Shown here one piece after another: positions 31,719 through 39,523 of a stretch of 42,089 nt of DNA. The stretch covers positions 1 through 42,089 of the forward strand of contig NZ_JHVC01000028.1 in NCBI RefSeq assembly GCF_000619945.1, in the 5' to 3' direction. The notes beneath the pieces were generated by a model. It was not told where the DNA came from. It ran no database searches and saw only the letters and a program-made list of their open reading frames with translations. This stretch comes from Clostridium lundense DSM 17049. Lineage in GTDB: Bacteria > Bacillota > Clostridia > Clostridiales > Clostridiaceae. The translations under genes were made by a program, and so were the position numbers. How positions within the stretch are numbered: the stretch's first letter is position 1; each line of letters opens with the position of its first letter.

Positions 31719-32783
31719 ATGAATATTAGTAGTACAACAAATTTAACAGAAGTTAAGTTTGATACAAGTCAAGCTTTAGGTATTAAAAATGTTAATATTA
31801 AAGAAGAAAAAAAATCAGCAGCTGAAATAACATTTATACCATGGGAAGATATGGACTATGAAAAATGCATAGGAAAAGATGGAAAGAAATTTGAAGTAGT
31901 TAGTTATTATAAGGTTAAAGGAGAAACTTTAAATAAAGATTATCTTGATGTATTTTCTTCTAAAGCTCAAGGGAAAGATGTAAAATGCTATGATTATTAT
32001 GTAAAGAATTTTTTAGCAAAAATAACTAAAAATTTTAGTGATAGTGGAAGTTTAAAAAATGATGAAGAATCATTAAAAAAAGGAATAGATGATCTTGTCG
32101 GTGAGATGAAAAAAAATATTTCAAAAGGTATTTCTAATAATATAGAAAACTTAAATACCAAGTTTAATGTAAATGGAGTAGATTTTACTTTAAAAGAATT
32201 AATGGATTCTTCAAAGGTTATGGATTATGCAAATTCTATTCTACGTACCACAGGAAGTGGCCTGAATTATGAAAATTATGCAGAAATGGGAATAGCTAAA
32301 GGTAAGGTAAATACTTATGCAGAAAAAAATCTGAATACAGATCAGCAAAAATTACTTAATTCCACTATGTCTGCAAGAATACAAAAGATTATAGATTCAG
32401 TGCCAGAAAAAGTAGATGAAACCTACAAAAAAGGCATAGTTGTAGATAAAAATAATAAGTTTTATGCTATAAAAAATGTACAAGCTGCCACTAATATAGA
32501 ATATGCAAAAGAAATTATGGATACTTTTGCAAATGTAGATTATTCCAATATAGAAAGCTTTGAAAAAGCTACAGAAATATACAGAAATCTTATAAAGCCT
32601 GTACTAGAATCAGCTGGTGTTATAAATATTGGAAGAAATCAAGCTTTAACTGATACAACTAATTATGAGATTAATAAATTTAAATCTTTATTTGATGAGA
32701 GCTATAAAAGAGTTTTTTTATCAGCTGCTGAAGTTAGAAAAATGTTTGGAAATTCAAAAAATGTTATAGATATTTGTAGATAA
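31719..32783 (+). CDS. Soluble hypothetical protein starting MNISS
   Basis: I do not recognise this 354-residue protein. There is no signal peptide or membrane span. It is Lys/Asn-rich and mostly helical after residue 90. A central stretch (LTDTTNYEINKFKSLFDESYKRVFLS near the end, EESLKKGIDDLVGEMKKNISKGISNN near 115-140) looks coiled-coil forming. The start at 31719 is supported by GGGAGG eight bases upstream; an earlier codon at 31686 is not. The MNISS opening and helical character recall flagellar or sporulation-associated proteins of clostridia, but nothing here proves that. Confidence 0.65.
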   Translation: MNISSTTNLTEVKFDTSQALGIKNVNIKEEKKSAAEITFIPWEDMDYEKCIGKDGKKFEVVSYYKVKGETLNKDYLDVFSSKAQGKDVKCYDYYVKNFLAKITKNFSDSGSLKNDEESLKKGIDDLVGEMKKNISKGISNNIENLNTKFNVNGVDFTLKELMDSSKVMDYANSILRTTGSGLNYENYAEMGIAKGKVNTYAEKNLNTDQQKLLNSTMSARIQKIIDSVPEKVDETYKKGIVVDKNNKFYAIKNVQAATNIEYAKEIMDTFANVDYSNIESFEKATEIYRNLIKPVLESAGVINIGRNQALTDTTNYEINKFKSLFDESYKRVFLSAAEVRKMFGNSKNVIDICR

Positions 32784-33060
32784 ATTTTAAGAATTGCCCA
32801 TTCTTCAATATTAGGGGGAAATTTATATCAAAGGAAGTAATATGTAATACGGTTTTAAAAATTACTGAACAGATGAAAACAAAGACATTTATATAGAAAT
32901 TGAATAGATGTGAAGTTGGCTTTAAAAGTCGTATATCTCTTCAGCTATGGAATCCACCACAGAAATGTAGTGGGTTTTTTACGTTTATAAGGCATATATT
33001 TTTTAGTTTATATAATATGTTGTCAGAATTGACTATAATGTATCTAAGTTTTATTAAAAA
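32784..33060. other. Intergenic region with one terminator
   Basis: The stretch holds GGGGGAAA and AAGGAAG ribosome-binding-like strings followed only by very short frames (for example an ATG directly followed by TAA near 32841). A terminator hairpin near 32954-32980 is listed separately. Nothing else is recognised. Confidence 0.5.
32952..32981 (+). terminator. Terminator-like hairpin
   Basis: CCACCAC (32954-32960) pairs with GTAGTGG (32967-32973), one mismatch, and is followed by GTTTTTT. It stands about 170 bases after the preceding gene and before the MerR-type promoter, insulating the latter. Confidence 0.65.
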
Positions 33061-33074
33061 TTTTTTGTGAAGTG

Positions 33075-33105
33075 TTGACTCTAACATCACGTTATAGTGT
33101 AGTAT
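33075..33105 (+). promoter_or_regulatory. MerR-type promoter with 19-bp spacer and operator dyad
   Basis: TTGACT (33075-33080) and TAGTAT (33100-33105) are separated by 19 bases, the over-long spacer that MerR activators compensate. Inside it lies the dyad CTCTAAC (33079-33085) and GTTATAG (33091-33097) around ATCAC. The regulator gene starts 92 bases downstream, so autoactivation is expected. Confidence 0.8.
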
Positions 33106-33196
33106 AAAAATAGAGCTTAAAGATATTATCAAGATTTCTAGCCGGCAGATTATTAAATAATATTGGAAGCTCTAAAATAAACTTTGAGGTGTAGAG

Positions 33197-34357
33197 ATGA
33201 GAACAGTAAAACAAGTTTCGGATTTGACAGGAATAAGTGTGCGCTCACTACATTATTACGATGAAATAGGATTATTAAAACCAAGTGAGGTTACAGAGGC
33301 AGGTTACAGGCTTTATGACGATGAAGCTCTTAAAACCTTACAACAGATTTTATTTTTTAAGGAACTTGATATACCTTTAAAAGATGTTAAAGAGATAATG
33401 TCCAGTCCATACTTTGATAAAATGAAGGCTTTGGAAAATCAAAAAAAGCTGATTATTATGAAACGTAATAGATTGAATGATTTAATAGAGCTTATAAATA
33501 AAACATTAAAAGGAGAAAATACAATGAGTTTTAAAGAATTTGATATGAGTGAATATTATAATGTATTGGAAGAATTTAAGACAGAACACCGGGATGAGGT
33601 AATTAGAATTTATGGTAGTGTAGATAAATATAATGAATTTATTGAAAAATGTAAATCTAAGGAAGATGAAATTGCTAAAATGGCTATAAAGCAATATGGA
33701 AGTATTGAGAAATATGCTAAAGCCGTAAAGAAAAATCTTAATAGCGATATGATAACTTTATCAGAACAATATGATAAGTTTAAAAAAGATTTTCTTAACG
33801 ATAAGCATCCTAAATTAAAAGAATTATATAAAAAGCTTACATCTGACTTAAGTAAGGATCCCTCTTCAAAGGAAATTCAACAAATTGCCGAGGAAATAAT
33901 CAATATAACTAAAAAAGATTATGAAGCTTTCAAAATGGATAATGGAGATGATCATTGGTACTATATGGTGCAAATTTATTTGGTATATCCTGAATGGATA
34001 GAAGCAGTTGATAAAAAATATGGCAATGGTGCATCTAAATTTATCGGAGAAGCTTTAAAAAATTGTTCGAAAACTAAGAAGCCTAAAGTAGAAAAATTAT
34101 ATGAAAAGCTAGTATCTGACTTAAGTAAAGATCCTTCTTCACAGGAGATTCAACAAATCGTTGAAGAAATATTAGATGAAAGTAGAAAAAATCAGGAATT
34201 TTACAAAGTAGATGAGGGGGAGAATCATTGGAGTTATATGGCAGAACTTTATTTATCAAATTCTACTTTTATAGAATTAATTGATAAGGAATATGGCAGT
34301 GGTGCATCTAAATTTATTGGAGAAGCTTTAAAATTTTATTCTGAAAATAGTAAGTAG
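33197..34357 (+). CDS. TipA-like MerR regulator with duplicated TipAS module
   Basis: This drug-responsive transcription activator has 386 residues. The MerR winged helix (1-70) includes MRTVKQVSDLTGISVRSLHYYDEIGLLKPS; a dimerisation coiled coil follows (75-108), then a TipAS antibiotic-recognition region. Usual TipA-like proteins have about 250 residues. Here a block of ~88 residues (KELYKKLTSDLSKDPSS ... GNGASKFIGEALK, about 207-295) is repeated (KLYEKLVSDLSKDPSS ... GSGASKFIGEALK, about 298-386). An internal ATG at 33524 with AGGAGA seven bases upstream could make the drug-binding part alone, like TipAS of Streptomyces. It is autoregulated through its own promoter. Confidence 0.88.
   Translation: MRTVKQVSDLTGISVRSLHYYDEIGLLKPSEVTEAGYRLYDDEALKTLQQILFFKELDIPLKDVKEIMSSPYFDKMKALENQKKLIIMKRNRLNDLIELINKTLKGENTMSFKEFDMSEYYNVLEEFKTEHRDEVIRIYGSVDKYNEFIEKCKSKEDEIAKMAIKQYGSIEKYAKAVKKNLNSDMITLSEQYDKFKKDFLNDKHPKLKELYKKLTSDLSKDPSSKEIQQIAEEIINITKKDYEAFKMDNGDDHWYYMVQIYLVYPEWIEAVDKKYGNGASKFIGEALKNCSKTKKPKVEKLYEKLVSDLSKDPSSQEIQQIVEEILDESRKNQEFYKVDEGENHWSYMAELYLSNSTFIELIDKEYGSGASKFIGEALKFYSENSK
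33511..33526 (+). promoter_or_regulatory. Internal ribosome-binding site and start for a TipAS-like short form
   Basis: AGGAGA (33511-33516) stands seven bases before an in-frame ATG (33524) that opens MSFKEFDMSEYY, exactly at the border between coiled coil and ligand-binding region. The short product would have 277 residues and lack the DNA-binding domain. Confidence 0.65.
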
Positions 34358-34362
34358 TGAAT

Positions 34363-34408
34363 AATGAGCACAGTATAGTTTTTATAACTATAGTGGCTCA
34401 TTTTTTTA
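34363..34408 (+). terminator. Terminator after the TipA-like gene
   Basis: ATGAGCACAGTATAGTT pairs with ACTATAGTGGCTCAT, with a small internal mismatch, followed directly by TTTTTTT. It is a typical strong intrinsic terminator. Confidence 0.85.
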
Positions 34409-34542
34409 TGAAAAATGTTTAAGGAAATTGCAAAGTTTTTGTCTTTAAATAAATTATATAATAGATTAAAATATGTATTGAATGTTATGGTATTATAGAA
34501 TAATAATGGAAAGTTAGTATGTAAACAATGGGGAGGAAAAAT

Positions 34543-37500
34543 ATGATTTTTAGTAAAGATATTATGGATAAAAAGAATCTACTTAAAGAATTAGATTCAT
34601 TAGCATATTCAGATAGAGCAAATAAAATGGCATTATTAGGTCGTGATAATAATGGATCCAAGAAGTATTCAAAATTACTTTCTTCATTATTAGATGATGG
34701 TGCGTATGAAGCAAGTCTTGCTTTAATCGGTGCAGGTGTAACAAAAGATATAAGTATTATTTTGGCAGCATTAAAACATCCTGCATATAGTGTTAGAAAT
34801 AAGGCAGTAGGACTTTTAGCAAAAGTAGCTTCAGATAATGATATTGAAGGTGAAATAATAAATTTATCTTATGATTGCCGTCGAAAATTACTACATAATA
34901 TTTCAATTATAAATCGCCAAAGTGCAGCAGATAAATTATTACCTTTTGTATATTCTAAATGGGGAGCAAAAGAAGCAGCTATTTTATTACCAGCATGTTC
35001 TAAAGAAACTGTTGAGGAGTGGATTATAAAGATTGGATATGCAATAACAAATTGGTGTAGATTAGCAGCTCATCATTCTGATATAGTTTTAGAGTATTTT
35101 AAGACAGCTTTAGAGAAAGCAACCGTTGGGAAAAGGATTTATGTTTGGTATAGATTTTCATCTGCAATGGAAACTTTGTGCATGTCAAATGCAGATTTTA
35201 TATTGGATTGTGCAATAAACTTAGGGCCAATGAATGTAATATATTTAGCGTTAAAAAAACAAATTGGTACTTTAGTCCGTATAAATCCTAACAAGGTTTA
35301 TATGTTACTTGTAGGAAATGAATCAAGAAAGGAACTTATTTCATATGGAGTGCCAGAGGGCATTTTGAAAAGAAAAAATTATCTATCAAAAGATCAATGG
35401 ATTGGATTAGCAAAATTGCTAGGGGATAGTCCTTTTCATATAGTAAAATTACTTTATTATATAGCACCTTCAAATAGGGAAGAGATTTTTGAAGCTGTGT
35501 ATGAAGAAGATGAACGTAAGGAAAGAATTTTTTCAGAAGCGCTATTGTGCAGCTTGCCAAATAAATTGCGTGATAGGGAAGCTGCTAGAATGCTTGGCCT
35601 TCGTGGAATTTATGATAACAAAGAAAAGAATATTATGATTACTGCATGTCGTCATATTGATAATTCAAGGGAAATGCTTCAAAAAGCAGCACAAGCCTCA
35701 AGTGCAGATGAGCGTGGAAGGGCACTTGCGGGGCTTATTGTGAGTACTGCATTATCAAGACATGGCGTTCATGATACATTAGTGTTTTTAGGCCGTATCA
35801 AAAATGATCAAGATCCTGTGCGAAATGCAGTGCTTAACAAGCTTTCAGATTGTCCACCATCTATTTTTACAGATGAGAATACAAAAGAACTCACTTTACT
35901 TATTGATAGTGTCAACGAGGCTAGAGATACTTCATATGGCACACTGTATGCAACACAAAGATTAGCTTTTAATATTATGAGATATAATATATCAAATCCT
36001 CAAAGCGAGATTTTTAAATTTTCTATAAGCACAATTATAAAGCTAGCAAAGAAAACAGGAGAACTTGCATTACCATCACTTGAAAAAAATTTACCAAGAG
36101 GTGCGGAAAAGATATTGTTTGAAGAGCTTTACCCATTAATTGTTGAGGCAAATAAAAGAGAAAATTACAACTTTACAATTGATATAGCAGATTCATTAGG
36201 AAAAAGAGGTTATAACATAATAAAACTTCAAAATTTATTAAGACAGGCCATAACTGCTAAACCAGATAGTATAGCAATACAAGCAGTAAGATATTGGCTT
36301 GCAGATAAAAAAACACGTGATGAAAGAGTTAAGGAATTACTAGCTTTGGATAAATCCTTTATTACAATAGATGAAGTGTTTTTACATTTACACTACACAC
36401 GTCAAGAATGGTTAGATCCATTTATTTCTGGCAATGTTATCAGAGGTAGATTTCTAACTGGTAAAACAATTTATGTTGTGCCAGCTGATAATGGATTTAA
36501 TAGGTGGCTGCCACGTCAGCAAAATTCTTTAGGGATTATACTAGAAAAAATTGCATCTGATTCAAAACGCAGTCTTTGGGAACGTTCAAGAGCTATAAGA
36601 ATAATTGCAGGGATGCCTGATTTCTCTTCAAGCAAAGTGGAAGATCTTTTAAAGGGCAAAGAAGTAGCTATAGTGGAAGCTGCACTTCATGCATTATCAC
36701 TTACTCAAGAGCCTGAAAAGGCACTTTCAATTCTCTTGGAGAATTTAGATGGGGACAGGGCACGTGTGGCAATGTATTCTATACCTAGATGTGTTCGTAA
36801 AATGAGTCCATCTCTTGTAACTTCAATGCTTAAGGAACTTTTAAAACGGGACAAGCTTAAAATCACTGTTAGAAAAGAGGCTGTTAGGTTGCTTGGTGCT
36901 TATAGAACCAGTGATAGCATTTTATTACTGGTAAATGAATTTGAAAAAGCAAATTTGCATAAAGATGTACTAATTGCAATAGGACATGCGGCCAGAGAAT
37001 TTTTAGATGATGAACGTGGGTGGAATATTTTAAATACTATGGCTTGTTCATCCGAAAGTGATGTTGTAAAAAGTTTATTATATCAAGCTCCAGATGAACT
37101 TCCAGAAGAATATAGAGCTTTATATTTAGAATTAATAATTAAGATTGCAAACCATATAGATGCAGAAGTTGGACGAGAAGCTTTTAGCTGCATGAGGCGT
37201 TGGACAAATGTAAATGAAGAAATAATTGCCAAAGCCACAGCAAAGGCTATTACTGATGTTGAAGATAGTACTAGGTGGAATGCTGCCATGAATACTTTAG
37301 TGGAAACATGCCGTGATGGTAAGGTCAATGAATTTGTAATAAGGATTTTTAAAGATTTATCTAGCGCCACAATAGCTCAGAAGTGGAATGCTAATAACCA
37401 AAGAGATTTACCTCATAGGCAGCGTTTAATGAAGTTAACAGATAAACTTATATCCTTACCAAATCTTACACGTTTAAACCTTACATCTTTGTATATGGAA

Positions 37501-37908
37501 ATTATTAATAGTATTGCAGCAAATGACACATTAAAATATGTTGTAGTGAAATTTTATATAGCTTCAATTGATTGGAATAATGTAGATGAATCTACTCAGT
37601 ATATAAAAAGTATTGCAAATTGTATTAAAAATCAACCATACCTTATAAACAATGCATATAGAGACATTATGAAGAATTTAAAAGATGACAAAGGATACTG
37701 GAATCCAGAAATAATACTACAAATTGTTGATATATTATGGTGTGAAGGCTTTTATGAATCTCAATTTATAGGACTTTCTTTACTTGAAGCTGCTGGAAAT
37801 GCTTTATTGTGGAGAGAAGATTGTGCCAATAGGTTGAAGTTATATAGAAATCATCCTGACCTTAATATTCAATCACTTGCATTAGATATTTGGACGGCAA
37901 TAGAGTAA
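34543..37908 (+). CDS. Large HEAT-repeat protein
   Basis: This 1121-residue soluble, almost wholly helical protein is built of HEAT-like repeats. They are clearest at about 50-130 (LALIGAGVTKDISIILAALK, then HPAYSVRNKAVGLLAKVA) and 690-830 (VEAALHALSLTQEPEKALSILLENL, DRARVAMYSIPRCV, VRKEAVRLLGAY). Such solenoids are scaffolds or protein/nucleic-acid binders; no catalytic domain is visible. I start at 34543 behind GGGGAGG six bases upstream. The next gene follows after 96 bases with its own ribosome-binding site and no terminator between them, so co-transcription is likely. I know of no assigned function. Confidence 0.8.
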   Translation: MIFSKDIMDKKNLLKELDSLAYSDRANKMALLGRDNNGSKKYSKLLSSLLDDGAYEASLALIGAGVTKDISIILAALKHPAYSVRNKAVGLLAKVASDNDIEGEIINLSYDCRRKLLHNISIINRQSAADKLLPFVYSKWGAKEAAILLPACSKETVEEWIIKIGYAITNWCRLAAHHSDIVLEYFKTALEKATVGKRIYVWYRFSSAMETLCMSNADFILDCAINLGPMNVIYLALKKQIGTLVRINPNKVYMLLVGNESRKELISYGVPEGILKRKNYLSKDQWIGLAKLLGDSPFHIVKLLYYIAPSNREEIFEAVYEEDERKERIFSEALLCSLPNKLRDREAARMLGLRGIYDNKEKNIMITACRHIDNSREMLQKAAQASSADERGRALAGLIVSTALSRHGVHDTLVFLGRIKNDQDPVRNAVLNKLSDCPPSIFTDENTKELTLLIDSVNEARDTSYGTLYATQRLAFNIMRYNISNPQSEIFKFSISTIIKLAKKTGELALPSLEKNLPRGAEKILFEELYPLIVEANKRENYNFTIDIADSLGKRGYNIIKLQNLLRQAITAKPDSIAIQAVRYWLADKKTRDERVKELLALDKSFITIDEVFLHLHYTRQEWLDPFISGNVIRGRFLTGKTIYVVPADNGFNRWLPRQQNSLGIILEKIASDSKRSLWERSRAIRIIAGMPDFSSSKVEDLLKGKEVAIVEAALHALSLTQEPEKALSILLENLDGDRARVAMYSIPRCVRKMSPSLVTSMLKELLKRDKLKITVRKEAVRLLGAYRTSDSILLLVNEFEKANLHKDVLIAIGHAAREFLDDERGWNILNTMACSSESDVVKSLLYQAPDELPEEYRALYLELIIKIANHIDAEVGREAFSCMRRWTNVNEEIIAKATAKAITDVEDSTRWNAAMNTLVETCRDGKVNEFVIRIFKDLSSATIAQKWNANNQRDLPHRQRLMKLTDKLISLPNLTRLNLTSLYMEIINSIAANDTLKYVVVKFYIASIDWNNVDESTQYIKSIANCIKNQPYLINNAYRDIMKNLKDDKGYWNPEIILQIVDILWCEGFYESQFIGLSLLEAAGNALLWREDCANRLKLYRNHPDLNIQSLALDIWTAIE

Positions 37909-38004
37909 AATGTGCACTTTAAAATAAGGATTTTTGAGTTTATTTCGAAGATATAGAAGGTCTAGGTTACATACTGATAATTCAAAATTTTAAGGGGGAA
38001 AATC

Positions 38005-39237
38005 ATGTTAAGAAACTCAAAAGTAGAACAAATCCAAATTCTAAATGATTCAGAAATTCTATTTAGAGTAAAAAATGGACTTGGAAAATTAAATATGAGT
38101 TTTGTTAAGAATAAAGATGATGAAATAAAAATGACCTATTTTTTAGGGGATATACCATTGATTATGGGCAATACAGAATATTGTCCAACTTGTTCTGCCA
38201 TGATTCAGTTAGCCGAAGGTAGAGAGAAAGTTGATAGTAAAGTAGTTCAGGTTTTAAATAATATTAATACAATACAAAGTATAGAAGATGGATTTGAAAA
38301 AATTAAGCCCATACTAGTTTTACTAAATGATGGTTATTATGTATTAAAAGAAATAGAATTAATTCCTACAGATGGCGAAGGAAATTATTTTTGGAATTTA
38401 GATGGGAAGAACAAAAATTATAATGCAAGTGCGGATTTTTATTTGCATGATTATGGAACAATTTGTGGAGCACCTAAGTTTATGATTCCATCCCAGGGAA
38501 CTAATTGTTATAACAATGAGAGAGTAGAATACTATAGAGAAAAAATTAGAAATGGTGAAAAGTTGTTTGGTATTGCTATTGAATTAAGAGCTTTTATGTC
38601 ATTATTGATAGACGGGCATCATAAAGCAACAGCTTCTTATTTAGAAGGAAAAACTCTTAGCTGTATTACAATAATAAAACCTTGTTCTTATAAAAATTAT
38701 AATACTGGTGAGGAGGGTATTAATTATTTAGGAAATGATATTCCTTTTAGTAGGTTGAGTGATACAAAAGACATAAAGCATTATTACAATAAGAAAAATA
38801 CAGGTAGTAGAAATGAATATAAGAAGATAATTTTAGAAGAAAAACATACTATGCCAATTAATATAGGTAAACCTAAGAACGATTTTCCTAATTATGAAGA
38901 TATAGCTTTATCAAATTTGGCTCAAGATACTTCTGATGAAAAGATAGCAGAATTACTAAATTATATAGGAGAGTATCCTTTAGAAGAATTAGAGTATATA
39001 TTTTATAATTTAAAAGTTAACAACAAAGCAAAAGCTAAGGATTTATGTTTTAAGATTCTTTCTTCAAATGGATTCCAAAGTATATGGGATATATGTGTTA
39101 AATTCTTATCTCAATATAGAGTTAAAGAAGTAGAGGACTTATTTATAAATATTCTAGTTAGCTATGATCAATATGATTGTATTGGTTACGAGAATATTAA
39201 AAAGATAATAGATGATTATTTTAAAGAAAATAAATAA
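38005..39237 (+). CDS. Unrecognised protein with CPTC and DGHHKA motifs
   Basis: This protein has 410 residues and no membrane spans. An N-terminal beta-rich part (about 1-60) is followed by CPTC (C60, C63), a possible metal site. Around residue 203 stands LLIDGHHKATASYLEGK, a DGHH(K/R)-A motif like that in ParB/Srx-fold and DUF1015 proteins, where it forms a nucleotide- or phosphate-binding site. The C-terminal ~110 residues are helical and HEAT-like (AELLNYIGEYPLEELEYIF, then CFKILSSNGF). It follows the HEAT-repeat gene behind AAGGGGG. The motif suggests a ligand-binding or enzymatic core; the family is not identified. Confidence 0.6.
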   Translation: MLRNSKVEQIQILNDSEILFRVKNGLGKLNMSFVKNKDDEIKMTYFLGDIPLIMGNTEYCPTCSAMIQLAEGREKVDSKVVQVLNNINTIQSIEDGFEKIKPILVLLNDGYYVLKEIELIPTDGEGNYFWNLDGKNKNYNASADFYLHDYGTICGAPKFMIPSQGTNCYNNERVEYYREKIRNGEKLFGIAIELRAFMSLLIDGHHKATASYLEGKTLSCITIIKPCSYKNYNTGEEGINYLGNDIPFSRLSDTKDIKHYYNKKNTGSRNEYKKIILEEKHTMPINIGKPKNDFPNYEDIALSNLAQDTSDEKIAELLNYIGEYPLEELEYIFYNLKVNNKAKAKDLCFKILSSNGFQSIWDICVKFLSQYRVKEVEDLFINILVSYDQYDCIGYENIKKIIDDYFKENK

Positions 39238-39255
39238 GATATTTATTAATGGTGA

Positions 39256-39282
39256 ATTTGAAAGGTGGTGATTCGCCTCCAC
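39256..39282. repeat. Repeat A, partial copy 3
   Basis: TTTGAAAGGTGGTGATTCGC then CTCCACT matches the core of the copies at 13509 and 17997 with several changes. It lies between the stop codon of the preceding gene and its terminator. Confidence 0.4.
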
Positions 39283-39289
39283 TATACAT

Positions 39290-39342
39290 ATCCATCGCCT
39301 GCAAATAGTTTAAAAAGCTCTTTACAGGCGGTGGTGTTTTTG
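39290..39342 (+). terminator. Terminator after the HEAT/DGHHK gene pair
   Basis: CCATCGCCTGCAAA (39292-39305) pairs with TTTACAGGCGGTGG (39321-39334), followed by TGTTTTTG. It is a strong GC-containing stem in AT-rich surroundings. Confidence 0.85.
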
Positions 39343-39362
39343 TTAGGTGAGGGCTCCACCAA

Positions 39363-39455
39363 ATATGTATTGTAATTAAATATAGTGTGAAAAATAAGCT
39401 TGAATATATTTGTTTATATATTGAAAGCTTATTTTTGTTTATTTAAGGAATATTA
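39363..39455 (+). repeat. Direct repeat C, upstream copy
   Basis: About 93 bases from ATATGTATTGTAATTAAATA to GGAATATTA match 41572-41667 at roughly nine positions in ten. Each copy contains a hairpin (AAAATAAGCTT ... AAGCTTATTTT) able to act as a terminator. The two copies bracket the antiporter gene in the same orientation. Confidence 0.8.
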
Positions 39456-39523
39456 TATTGAATTATATATGTGATATTGAACAATATATAGTTTATAGAC
39501 AGTACTAAGAAAGGTGAGTTTAC

